In this document: positions 8,684-15,560 of the stretch, in pieces
Layout: the number at the start of each line of letters is the position of its first letter
Position numbering within the stretch: position 1 is the first letter of the stretch
NCBI GenBank assembly: GCA_021200565.1
Contig: JAJQGJ010000022.1
Coordinates: 47,882-111,881 of the forward strand
From: Oscillospiraceae bacterium
GTDB taxonomy: Bacteria; Bacillota; Clostridia; Oscillospirales; Ruminococcaceae
DNA: 64,000 nt
Direction of reading: 5' to 3'
Translations under genes and position numbers: made by a program
Notes under the pieces: generated by a model
The model's input: the letters and a program-made list of their open reading frames with translations, nothing else
The model's database searches: none
Told to the model about the DNA's origin: nothing

Positions 8684-9457
8684 CTATTTTCCTCTAACCA
8701 TAGCATTCCAAATAAACGGAATATTTGTATGCCAATACTTCATGAACAGCCTCTTCGGCTCCTGAATAAGCCTATAGACCCACTCCAGATTGTGCTTCTG
8801 CATCCACTCTGGTGCTCGGTTTATATTGCCGGCAAAGTAGTCGAAACCAGCTCCTACGCCAACCATGAGACCATTTACTTTTCCCAAGCGCTCATACATC
8901 CAATGCTCTTGTTTCGGGCACGAAAGTCCAACCCAGACGAAATCCGGCTGAAACTCGTTGATTCGGTCGACTATGAGCTTGTCCTCTTCCGCAGTCATCG
9001 CTCTGAACGGCGGGCTGTACATTCCTACAATGTCGAGATTCGGGTAGGCATCTAACAATCTCTCCCGAAGCTTCGACAGCGTAGAATCCGTCGAACCATA
9101 GAAGAACATTTTGTAGTTCTTCTCAGCACTTAATTTAAAAATCTCGCCCATATAAGACGGTCCAGTGGTTCTCTGCATTTGCTTGTAGCCACGATGACGA
9201 CCTACCGTTGCAAGCGGTCCACCGTCGGGCATACAGAGTGCGGAGCTGTTCAGGATTTCGCAGAATTCGGGGTCGTTGTAGGCGGTGACGTCTGAGTAGA
9301 CGTTCACTACGCTAAAGTAGTCGCCCTTTAGGTTTTCGAGATTCTCAGCGGTGTATTTCAGAAGCCAATCCATGTCGATGGCGGCGATGTCTACACCCAA
9401 GATTTTGCAGGTGGGGATTTGAGATTTGTCGATTTTTCTGTTATATGTACTTGGCAT
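8684..9457 (-). CDS. WecG/TagA/CpsF-family glycosyltransferase (GT26)
   Basis: About 257 residues. The signature of the WecG/TagA/CpsF family is present: YFSVVNVYSDVTAYNDPEF, LCMPDGGPLA, the MFFYGSTDSTLSKL strand, FVWVGLSCPKQEHWMYE and VGVGAGFDYFAGNINRAPEW. These membrane-associated enzymes add the second sugar (often ManNAc or a hexose) to an undecaprenyl-linked acceptor, so this is likely an early step in repeat-unit assembly. I chose ATG 9457 because the longer frame (to 9529) runs into the preceding acyltransferase gene. A weak GGCGGG lies upstream. It is followed after 5 bp by the GT4 gene. Confidence 0.9.
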   Translation of the reverse strand: MPSTYNRKIDKSQIPTCKILGVDIAAIDMDWLLKYTAENLENLKGDYFSVVNVYSDVTAYNDPEFCEILNSSALCMPDGGPLATVGRHRGYKQMQRTTGPSYMGEIFKLSAEKNYKMFFYGSTDSTLSKLRERLLDAYPNLDIVGMYSPPFRAMTAEEDKLIVDRINEFQPDFVWVGLSCPKQEHWMYERLGKVNGLMVGVGAGFDYFAGNINRAPEWMQKHNLEWVYRLIQEPKRLFMKYWHTNIPFIWNAMVRGK

Positions 9458-9482
9458 GTTCAACCCGCCGATACTGATTAAT

Positions 9483-10066
9483 TCATACTTTTCGAATAAA
9501 ATGAGCCGGATTCCCTGCCCATATCTCACCGTCTGGGATACTCTTAGTCACAACTGAGCCGGCGCCAACTATCGATTTCTCTCCAACTGTAACGCCTTTC
9601 AAAATAATTGTGTGTGCACCTATGAACGCTCCATTTCCGACTGCGACGGGACGAGTTACCCCCCACACTCAGCCATCCGTCTATCATAATCAAGCCAGTG
9701 AAAGTCGCTGTCATATATCTTCACTCCGCCTCCGATGAGGACGTTATCGCCAATGGTAATTGACTCACAAGCAAAGATTGTGGAGTTAGAGATGCCACAG
9801 TTATCGCCTATGACTATCTTTCCGTTGCCTTTTGCGAAGAGAACGGTTCTCGTATCTCCGCCGATTGGATTTGAATTCTTCCCAGAATTTATCCGCACAT
9901 TATTTCCGATTTTGATGCCATCGGGAGTGTTGGACACAAGGTGAATACGACCATTGATTTGCAAATTCTCGCCCGTCTTAACGTGACGATATTTCAGCAT
10001 CGCTCTGTTATAGATACTGTTTGGTAGAGATAAAATCGAGAGGATTATCTTTTTAATCTTGTTCAA
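9483..10066 (-). pseudogene. Hexapeptide-repeat acetyltransferase split by a G6 tract
   Basis: The first 136 codons (from TTG 10066, with GAGGAAGG upstream) encode left-handed beta-helix hexapeptides ending DFHWLDYDRRMAECGG, then stop at TAA right after a G6 tract (C6 at 9659-9664). The rest of the enzyme continues one frame away: VTRPVAVGNGAFIGAHTIIL, then IVGAGSVVTKSIPDGEIWAGNPAHFIRKV. With one more G (G7, as in the sister tracts) the two halves fuse into a normal acetyltransferase of about 195 residues with the catalytic-type DFHWLDY region. As sequenced it is OFF. Slippage at the tract could turn it back on. Confidence 0.8.
9659..9664 (-). repeat. G6 tract that breaks the acetyltransferase frame
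   Basis: C6 on the plus strand in GAGTTAC-C6-ACACTCAG. It has the same ACACTCA flank as the tract at 7487, but with six instead of seven bases. Six place TAA in frame; seven restore the full enzyme. Confidence 0.85.
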
Positions 10067-10086
10067 CTGTGCATCCTTCCTCGCTT

Positions 10087-10717
10087 TTAGTCTCTTCTGA
10101 AAAGATCTCTCGTATATACCTTATCCTTCACATCATCCAGACAGCTATCATACCTGTTCGCAATAATCGCCTGCGACTGCTCCTTGAACTTTGCAAGGTC
10201 ATTTACAACAACGCTTCCAAAGAACGTGCTGCCATCCTCAAGGGTCGGCTCATAGATAATCACAGTCGCACCTTTTGCCTTGATACGTTTCATAACGCCC
10301 TGAATTGAGGATTGACGGAAGTTATCTGAATTGCTCTTCATAGTGAGACGGTAAACACCGATGACACAGGTTCTTTCTTCATCTGCACTGTAATCTCCAC
10401 GGTTGTAGTAATCGTAATAGCCAGCCATGTTGAGAACTCGGTCAGCGATGAAATCTTTCCTCGTTCTGTTGGATTCAACTATCGCCTGAATCAGGTTTTC
10501 AGGGACATCTTCGTAGTTAGCGAGAAGCTGCTTCGTATCCTTCGGCAAGCAATACCCGCCGTAACCAAAGCTCGGGTTGTTGTAATGGCTACCGATTCTC
10601 GGATCGAGGCAAACGCCCTCGATGATTTGCTGGGTATTCAAGCCTTTCATCTCGGCGTAAGTGTCGAGCTCGTTAAAGTAGCTGACACGAAGGGCAAGAT
10701 AGGTGTTCGACTGACCC
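10087..10717 (-). pseudogene. ugd: UDP-glucose 6-dehydrogenase, 3' fragment
   Basis: The C-terminal half of a UDP-glucose/GDP-mannose dehydrogenase: [18 protein letters not shown] (central domain), then [19 protein letters not shown] with the catalytic cysteine, then [19 protein letters not shown] of the UDP-binding domain. The N-terminal NAD-binding Rossmann half (roughly 190-200 residues) is absent. Homology stops abruptly at about 10,710: upstream of SNTYL the frame meets a TAG within a few codons and unrelated AT-rich DNA begins. Such enzymes make UDP-glucuronate for capsules. As it stands the gene is broken, and the break looks like an insertion junction. Confidence 0.85.
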
Positions 10718-11396
10718 TATAAAAAGGGAACCATGCGCAGAAAACCACAAGATATAGACATAAAACCGCATTTAGGCACTATATGTAGTGATATATTTTG
10801 TACATTTTTCAAAATGTGCCGAAACTCCCTCTCTTCAAAAATCATAATGAAAAGCAGCTCCCAGCCCCGAAAAGTACATTCCCCACCAAAAGTTACATTT
10901 TCAATGAAATGTACATTTCTCGGAAAATGTGCAAAACCGACCCCACAAAAAAGTTACATTTTTTCTGACAGGCCGCTGTGAACGAAAAAATGTGCGAAAA
11001 AATGTAACTTTCTCCGGGGAATGTGCGGAACTATGTGTGAAATACTAATGATTCCCCTTTGGAATGAGAATTTCCGAAAAAATAATGTACATTTTCATGT
11101 GTAGAGCCCATTCAGAAATGTGCAAAATCGTTCTGAAAATGTACATAATCATGGAAAATGTGCGAAACTATGTGCGAAAGAAAAAATGTGCAAAACTTGT
11201 GGGGTTCATCAGAGCGAGAATGGACAAAACCGCCGTGAGCTGAAAAATGTAACTTTTTTGTGTGGTTATAATCACACTCTGTTCGGACTTCACAGTCCCC
11301 TGTGAGAGTGAAATGCTCCTTTACGGCCTGTGATACTCCCCGTGCCTACAGAAAAATGTACATATTTATATAAGTAAGAAACACCTCTAAAATGTG
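10711..11396 (+). repeat. Gene-free array of about 20 AAAATGTRCA/AAAATGTAAC-type sites
   Basis: No credible gene lies in this stretch. Instead there are about 20 short, AT-flanked copies of a TGT(A/G)C(A/G) or TGTAAC core next to A or T runs, in both orientations. Examples are at 10800-10820 (GTACATTTTT and AAAATGTGC as an inverted pair), 10906-10920, 10923-10936, 10985-11010, 11083-11096, 11135-11147, 11154-11195, 11243-11258, 11352-11362 and 11389-11400. It begins where ugd homology ends. A protein-binding array at an element end fits best; the binding protein is unknown. Confidence 0.6.
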
Positions 11397-11487
11397 CAAA
11401 AAAAAGAAGCCCAGCAGGTTACCTTCCGCCTGTGTCACCGTCAGGTTTCCCTGATAGCCACACGCTCGGAAAGCAACCCACTGGGCT
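11397..11487 (-). terminator. Composite long-stem terminator (copy 1)
   Basis: On the minus strand AGCCCAG and CTGGGCT close an outer stem. Inside it, GGTTGCTTTCCG pairs with CGGAAGGTAACC over 12 bp including wobbles, and an inner hairpin TCAGG-CCTGA sits at the tip. A U-rich run of eight follows. It ends the gene at 11501-12001. A second copy of the same design lies at 13442-13512. Confidence 0.75.
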
Positions 11488-11500
11488 GGCTCTTTTCCTC

Positions 11501-12001
11501 TTATTCTTTTACACTGATGCTTTCAAGTAACTCTTCAAATCTGCAATCATGGATGGCATCCTTCAGCGCCACAATTGATTCGTCCTCGGAGCCACAATTG
11601 GCGGTCACAACAATCTCCATCCGGTTAAACCGATCCTCCAAATTAAATGCACCTCGGAGATTGCATTCGCTTATGTCCAGAATAACCACATACTGTGAAG
11701 GATTCGAAAAACAGTAGATGCTATGTCCTTTAAACCCTCCGATACATATTGGATTGGGGCCTGAAATTTCTATCGGCGGCGCACCCTCAAATTCGTCCGT
11801 CGCTTCTTTCTCCGTGCTTTTCCACCGGCTCATTTCCACGCTTACCTCAACCTTCACACGCTGATCCTTTGCCAGCAGTGCTATACAGTTGCTGGAATTT
11901 CCCTCCGGGAAAGTGTCGATCCAATAGCCATCCGGAATCTTAAAAGACAGCTTTCTCGGCGTTACATCCGGGTACAACCTTCCATTATGATACTGAAACA
12001 T
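11501..12001 (-). CDS. Hypothetical protein
   Basis: 166 residues from ATG 12001, preceded by AAAGGAGGAACAAGAGG; the frame stays open to 12049 without another good start. It begins MFQYHNGRLYPDVTPRKLSF and is an acidic, soluble mixed alpha/beta protein with no membrane span. I recognise no family, although the layout (short strand-rich N-terminus, then PDGYWIDTFPEGNSSN) resembles small secretion or host-interaction accessory proteins of Clostridia. It is the left-most coding gene of the element and ends in a strong terminator, so it is a single-gene unit. Confidence 0.65.
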   Translation of the reverse strand: MFQYHNGRLYPDVTPRKLSFKIPDGYWIDTFPEGNSSNCIALLAKDQRVKVEVSVEMSRWKSTEKEATDEFEGAPPIEISGPNPICIGGFKGHSIYCFSNPSQYVVILDISECNLRGAFNLEDRFNRMEIVVTANCGSEDESIVALKDAIHDCRFEELLESISVKE

Positions 12002-12112
12002 CCTCTTGTTCCTCCTTTTGATTTTTTCCGATTTTTCATGGAATGCCATGGCTTTTCGGTAGACTATATATCACTCAAAGTTTTGCACATAGCAAGCAGA
12101 TAATGTTTATTT

Positions 12113-12140
12113 TCAAAAAAATAGCCCTCCTAAGAGGGCT
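12113..12140 (-). terminator. Rho-independent terminator
   Basis: On the minus strand AGCCCTC and GAGGGCT pair around a TTAG loop, followed by A and then seven T. It ends the unit 12698-12153. Confidence 0.85.
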
Positions 12141-12152
12141 GTGGTGATGTGC

Positions 12153-12449
12153 TTATCCGACCAGCCGCTCTTTGAGGCGCTGCTCTTCCTCGCGCGTTTC
12201 AGGAATAGCCCAGCCGTACTCACCGCGTCCGTCTCCTTTGCAGGAAGGGATGTAGCTGATCGTGAAAAGCCAATGCCCATCCTCCAGTGCAATCTCCTGG
12301 ACGAGGGTGTTGTGGATTTTCAGCGTCTCCGGATGGCGCATGAGGACGTTCACATGCCGCCTCCAACCGTCTGCTGTGAATTTCTCGCGGTTAAAGTATC
12401 CGCCGAGTGAAAGGTTGTAAATCTGGTCTGCTGCTTGATTGAGTGTCAT
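12153..12449 (-). CDS. Small hypothetical phage accessory protein
   Basis: 98 residues beginning MTLNQAADQIYNLSLGGYF, with AGGAGGTACACACC before the ATG. It is helix-rich with a tryptophan-containing core (GHWLFTISYIP) and a charged C-terminal helix (TREEEQRLKERL). No family is recognised. It is the second gene of a two-gene unit driven by the promoter module at 12744-12810, and a terminator follows directly. Confidence 0.7.
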   Translation of the reverse strand: MTLNQAADQIYNLSLGGYFNREKFTADGWRRHVNVLMRHPETLKIHNTLVQEIALEDGHWLFTISYIPSCKGDGRGEYGWAIPETREEEQRLKERLVG

Positions 12450-12503
12450 GGTGTGTACCTCCTATGTGGTTGTGATTGCGGCTGGCTGCCGTGGTTGTGT
12501 GGT

Positions 12504-12698
12504 TCAAATCCCTCTGCCCCAAGTGAAGCCTTTCTGCTCCCTCTTGCTGATCATCGCGTCCCGCAGGGCTGTGAACTGTGTGTGGCTGATGCCGTAGCTG
12601 CTGTAGCTCTGGCAGATTGCAATGTGGGCTTTCATTAAATCCTGTTCGGTCTGGATGTTCTCGACCTGGGCTTTGAAATTCTTGTAGGTGTTCTTCAT
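12504..12698 (-). CDS. Small hypothetical phage accessory protein
   Basis: 64 residues beginning MKNTYKNFKAQVENIQTEQD, with AAGGAGGAACACCACC before the ATG. It is predicted to be mostly helical, with no membrane span or known motif. It is the first gene after the 22-bp-spaced promoter module, the same arrangement as the small genes of the 47.5-56.5 kb arm. That links this left arm to the same element. Confidence 0.7.
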   Translation of the reverse strand: MKNTYKNFKAQVENIQTEQDLMKAHIAICQSYSSYGISHTQFTALRDAMISKREQKGFTWGRGI

Positions 12699-12743
12699 GG
12701 TGGTGTTCCTCCTTGGGTTGCTCCCCTTCGTTTTGTTATGTGC

Positions 12744-12810
12744 ATATTACCTCTGAGTGCTGATTATATCCAGTCAATTTTGCGAAGAATGGCGGCATAA
12801 TGTACACAAA
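12744..12810 (-). promoter_or_regulatory. Promoter module copy 1
   Basis: TTGACTGGATA at 12777-12767 on the minus strand lies exactly 22 bp upstream of TAATAT (12749-12744). TGTACATTATG lies further upstream. It drives 12504-12698. Confidence 0.8.
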
Positions 12811-12842
12811 GATTCAGAGCGAAAATTGTGGATGATTGACAC

Positions 12843-12869
12843 AGCAAAAAAGCCCTCCGAAGAGGGCTG
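12843..12869 (-). terminator. Rho-independent terminator
   Basis: On the minus strand AGCCCTC and GAGGGCT pair around TTCG, then six T. It ends the gene at 12926-13306. Confidence 0.85.
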
Positions 12870-12925
12870 TGTTTATGCAAGAACCGATCTCTATCCGACC
12901 GGCGGCTCTGTTGTTCATCCGGCTT

Positions 12926-13306
12926 TTATGCCGCCAGCCTTCCAAGTGCCCAGATAACCGCGTGTCCGCTGTCCTCGAATGTCGCATCCGCAAGCTCTAC
13001 CAGTCTGAGCCGACCCTCAAGCCTACCAAAGTCCTCATACGGCTCTTCGGCAAATTCGTAAATCGCTGCAAGGCTCTCACCTTCGGAGTTCCGCGTTGCG
13101 AAGACCACATGGTTTCCGAGGCGGGTGATTGAGTTGTAAGCGTCAGCATCGTAGTTGCTTAAGTACCCCATCGTTGTGGTTGCTTCAAACCGCACGTTTT
13201 TGAAAATGATGTACTCTGCGCTGTCGGTGATGATGGCCATGTCCTTCCGCTCGATTGGTTTCCCTGTATTCGTGAATGGTGTTTCCTTCCTTGCTGTTCT
13301 CTTCAT
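12926..13306 (-). CDS. Small hypothetical phage accessory protein
   Basis: 126 residues beginning MKRTARKETPFTNTGKP, with GGAGGCACACAGCC upstream. It contains strand-rich segments (MAIITDSAEYIIFKNVRFEA; NHVVFATRNSEGESLAAIY) and an acidic middle. No family is recognised. It forms a single-gene unit between promoter module copy 2 and its own terminator. Confidence 0.7.
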   Translation of the reverse strand: MKRTARKETPFTNTGKPIERKDMAIITDSAEYIIFKNVRFEATTTMGYLSNYDADAYNSITRLGNHVVFATRNSEGESLAAIYEFAEEPYEDFGRLEGRLRLVELADATFEDSGHAVIWALGRLAA

Positions 13307-13339
13307 GGCTGTGTGCCTCCTTCGTTTTTTGTTATATGT

Positions 13340-13395
13340 ACATTAACTCTTCTGCCGAACTATATCCAGTCAATTCGTAACCATAATGTACACTA
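13340..13395 (-). promoter_or_regulatory. Promoter module copy 2
   Basis: TTGACTGGATA at 13373-13363 and TAATGT at 13345-13340 are 22 bp apart, with GTACATTATGG upstream. It drives 12926-13306. Confidence 0.78.
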
Positions 13396-13441
13396 AGATT
13401 TGAAGCAATAACTGTGGATGATTAACAAAGAAAAAGGACAT

Positions 13442-13512
13442 AAAAATAGCCCACCGGGTCACTGTCCTGCTGTGTAGGAATATTACACAGTGGGATAGCA
13501 ACCAGGTGGGCT
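13442..13512 (-). terminator. Composite long-stem terminator (copy 2), downstream of abiF
   Basis: On the minus strand AGCCCACC and GGTGGGCT form the outer stem. GGTTGCTATCC and GGACAGTGACC form a middle helix, and CTGTGTA/TACACAG a perfect inner hairpin, followed by ATTTTTA. It shares GGTTGCT(A/T)TCC with copy 1 at 11397-11487. Confidence 0.75.
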
Positions 13513-13526
13513 TGCCTATATGTAAT

Positions 13527-14417
13527 TCAGTTTTTTAGTAATTCTTCCCAGTTTTCGGGAAAGCCAATATGCCTCAATGAAATGTCTTCACCATACTCTT
13601 CTATCAAGGCTTTCAGTTCATTCAACGGCTTGCTGTTCCATTTTTGTTTGTTCGGATAAAGAAATTTAATCATCATTATCTGTGAGAAAAGCTTACGGTC
13701 CGATACGAATGAACATTCTCTCGGCATCTTTGGAATTGCACTGAAAACCCACGCATACAGACGAGAATAATGCGCACACTGATTGCGAAGGTCAGTCAAA
13801 CACCGCATCCAGCTTTTTAAGAGAGCCGGATTCGCCGCATATAGGTCTTTTGCAAGAGCCTTCTGATCCTCCGTCTTCATTCCTGCATAGTAATATGACA
13901 TCATACCTATTGAGAAAAATTCAATAACAACCCAAATCGGAAATTGTCCGCCATACTTTTCCTTATGGTGCTTTACTACCATTGTTTTCTTATGGTCTTC
14001 AATGCAACTATCAACGTGACGGAAAAAAGATTCTGCCTCCAATCTCTCAGAGTAATTATTCTTATCCATATACCCAAGCGTACCATATTTATGTGCGCTG
14101 TAATATGAAAACTGGGTGCGAAGGTATAATTCAATTTCTTCTATACTCTGAAACAGCAGGGACCGTAAACGACCGTCAAATTCATATATACGTTTTATCC
14201 TATTGAAATCAATTCCCTTTACATAAGACCCGTCCCGTTTTTTAAAGGGCAGCAAATATGCCATCAGTCTATAGTAATTTGCCTGATGGAGAAATTCGAT
14301 GCATTCATCATCGTCTTCAATACAAAAACCTTTTTTCTTAATAAGCTCCACTTGTTGCCCATACGTAGTAGGCTGTTTCATTTCAACAACAATATCTTTT
14401 TGTTTATCCTGACACAT
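13527..14417 (-). CDS. abiF: AbiF/AbiD-type (Abi_2) HEPN abortive-infection protein
   Basis: About 296 residues; MKQPTTYGQQVELIKKKGF near the N-terminus, then FLHQANYYRLMAYLLPFKK and RIKRIYEFDGRLRSLLFQSI, are typical of the Abi_2 (AbiD/AbiF) family. Near residue 220, LRNQCAHYSRLYA supplies the RX4H motif of HEPN RNases. Proteins of this family cause growth arrest or phage exclusion by RNA cleavage. I place the start at ATG 14417 (ATG 14381 is also possible), because further upstream the frame runs through a terminated leader RNA. Its own sigma-A promoter at 14503-14530 makes it independent of the phage modules. Confidence 0.85.
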   Translation of the reverse strand: MCQDKQKDIVVEMKQPTTYGQQVELIKKKGFCIEDDDECIEFLHQANYYRLMAYLLPFKKRDGSYVKGIDFNRIKRIYEFDGRLRSLLFQSIEEIELYLRTQFSYYSAHKYGTLGYMDKNNYSERLEAESFFRHVDSCIEDHKKTMVVKHHKEKYGGQFPIWVVIEFFSIGMMSYYYAGMKTEDQKALAKDLYAANPALLKSWMRCLTDLRNQCAHYSRLYAWVFSAIPKMPRECSFVSDRKLFSQIMMIKFLYPNKQKWNSKPLNELKALIEEYGEDISLRHIGFPENWEELLKN

Positions 14418-14438
14418 TTCTTTATGTACCGCCCTTGC

Positions 14439-14496
14439 AAAAAAAATGTCTCCCCTGGGACACATCACTAAGTGAGAGGTGCGGGGAGTTCTATCA
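14439..14496 (-). ncRNA. Terminated leader RNA upstream of abiF (candidate AbiF-associated small RNA)
   Basis: From the promoter at 14503-14530 the transcript would start near 14496. It folds into a long hairpin: GGGGAG (14483-14488) pairs with CTCCCC (14450-14455), with an inner TCACT/AGTGA stem, and eight U follow (A8 at 14439-14446). The abiF start comes just after it. Abi_2/HEPN genes are reported to be paired with upstream small RNAs, so this may be the antitoxin or guide partner. An attenuator is the simpler alternative. Exact ends are inferred. Confidence 0.6.
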
Positions 14497-14502
14497 CTTT
14501 AT

Positions 14503-14530
14503 ATTATACGCGTTTTTGCAAGGAAGTCAA
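14503..14530 (-). promoter_or_regulatory. Sigma-A promoter of the leader RNA and abiF
   Basis: TTGACT (14530-14525) and TATAAT (14508-14503) on the minus strand, 16 bp apart. This is close to consensus and unlike the 22-bp-spaced phage module. Confidence 0.8.
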
Positions 14531-14681
14531 CCGCTTTGAAGAAAAAAACTTTGTAAATTTTCTGCGAACAGCCGTTATAATCTGACAATTTTAGATTGCA
14601 TTCACAGTGATTGCTTCCGCGTTTCCATCAACGCTCCGTCTGAAACCATTATATCACTTCTGTCAAGCCTCGTATTAACCG

Positions 14682-14710
14682 TTGACTTTTGGTCTCGAAG
14701 AGCATATACT
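14682..14710 (+). promoter_or_regulatory. Sigma-A promoter for a plus-strand small RNA
   Basis: TTGACT (14682-14687) and TATACT (14705-14710) are separated by exactly 17 bp. It points rightward, opposite to every neighbouring gene, and no reading frame follows. Confidence 0.8.
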
Positions 14711-14716
14711 AAGGAC

Positions 14717-14826
14717 AGTATTAAAAAACCTTCCGGGTTTTTGTATGGGGCGGCGTTGCGACGGTGTCCCTAGTTTTTTGTCAAAATTTTTGTCCGATCA
14801 CTTGTTATAGCGGTCGGACATTTTTT
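14717..14826 (+). ncRNA. Unidentified structured small RNA, about 110 nt
   Basis: Between the promoter at 14682-14710 and a strong terminator (GTCCGA 14792-14797 with TCGGAC 14814-14819, then six T) lies a non-coding stretch that folds well. AAAACC-TTCC-GGGTTTTT forms a first hairpin. GGGGC...GUCCC encloses CGU-UGCG-ACG as a second. It is flanked by a 30-bp direct repeat and lies beside abiF. I do not recognise the family; a defence- or toxin-antitoxin-linked RNA, or a regulator of the adjacent recombinases, are both possible. Confidence 0.65.
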
Positions 14827-14902
14827 ATTTCCCTTAATGGTCTCTTTGAGACCATTATAACACGCCTGTCAAGCCCCTGTGGCCTTCCTCGCACCACAAC
14901 TA

Positions 14903-15340
14903 TCACTGTCTCACCCACCGTGACAGCCTGACGACAAACTCACACATCTCCGTCCCCATGTCCCGGACGAGTATATCAGCAGAGATTGAGTGCAGCAGTT
15001 CCAGCGTCCTTGTGCGGATTTCCTCTGCCGCCGCTTCCTCCGAGTGCCGCCAGCCGTCCTCAAAATATGCACAGAGGTACTTAAGCGACCCGTCCAGCAG
15101 TTCGGTGAGTGCAGGGCAGTTGATTTCGCTGTCCATCGGCTTTGCCTTGCTCCATTTACCGTCTCCCTCCGGGTGCAGCTCCACAACCCTCACGTCAACA
15201 ACACAGTCCATCAGTCTGCGCCTTATCTCGCTATCCTGTGTATCCAGATACGCCAGCAGCGCATAAGCTGCGATCCGCTCTTGTGCGCCAAGTTCCAAAT
15301 TCTCAAACAGGACGTTCCAGTCCTTATTACTTTCCTGCAT
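14903..15340 (-). CDS. Hypothetical protein next to the recombinases
   Basis: 145 residues from ATG 15340, which is preceded by GGAGGGCGGTATT; the frame is open to 15433. It starts MQESNKDWNVLFENLELGAQ and is predicted all-helical and acidic, with a repeated leucine/alanine pattern (RIAAYALLAYLDTQDSEIRR). No family is recognised. It is the last gene after the two serine recombinases. Small helical genes in such places sometimes encode recombination directionality or regulatory factors, but nothing in the sequence proves that here. Confidence 0.6.
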   Translation of the reverse strand: MQESNKDWNVLFENLELGAQERIAAYALLAYLDTQDSEIRRRLMDCVVDVRVVELHPEGDGKWSKAKPMDSEINCPALTELLDGSLKYLCAYFEDGWRHSEEAAAEEIRTRTLELLHSISADILVRDMGTEMCEFVVRLSRWVRQ

Positions 15341-15486
15341 AATACCGCCCTCCAATAGGTCAAACCTGCTCTTCTTGGCATCAAAATAATGATAATAAGA
15401 TACCGTCTCAGATATTAACGTCAGATTATGCACATATCAAGAGGGAAATTGAAAAATATCAGATAAATGCAAAGATAGTGGCCATA

Positions 15487-15532
15487 CATACAAAAAAAAG
15501 CAGGAGCCTCCCATCCCTGAGAAGCCCCTGTG
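15487..15532 (-). terminator. Rho-independent terminator after the serine recombinases
   Basis: On the minus strand CAGGGGCTTC pairs with GGGAGGCTCCTG (with two wobbles), followed by eight T. It separates the recombinase pair from the small downstream gene. Confidence 0.75.
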
Positions 15533-15560
15533 TGTCTTATCTCTTTATCTCTTTATCCCG

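Larger units (their letters stand above)
14642..14878. repeat. Imperfect 30-bp direct repeat flanking the small RNA gene
   Basis: GAAACCATTATATCACTTCT at 14642 and GAGACCATTATAACACGCCT at 14849 begin two copies that continue through CTGTCAAGCC. About 25 of 30 positions match, and the copies are 207 bp apart. The right copy is joined to a perfect 9-bp inverted repeat, AATGGTCTC-TTT-GAGACCATT. Read on the minus strand, each copy holds TGNTATAATGG, an extended -10-like sequence. Confidence 0.7.

Noticed and set aside
4072..9664. A diversity-generating retroelement or invertible-promoter explanation of the poly-G sites
   Set aside because: No reverse transcriptase, template repeat or adenine-mutation pattern is present, and no inverted repeat pair flanks any promoter.
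14849..14878. TTGACA and TATAAT in the direct repeats as ordinary promoters
   Set aside because: The two boxes are only 7 bp apart on the minus strand. The extended -10 alone may still work, so I list the repeat but not a promoter.
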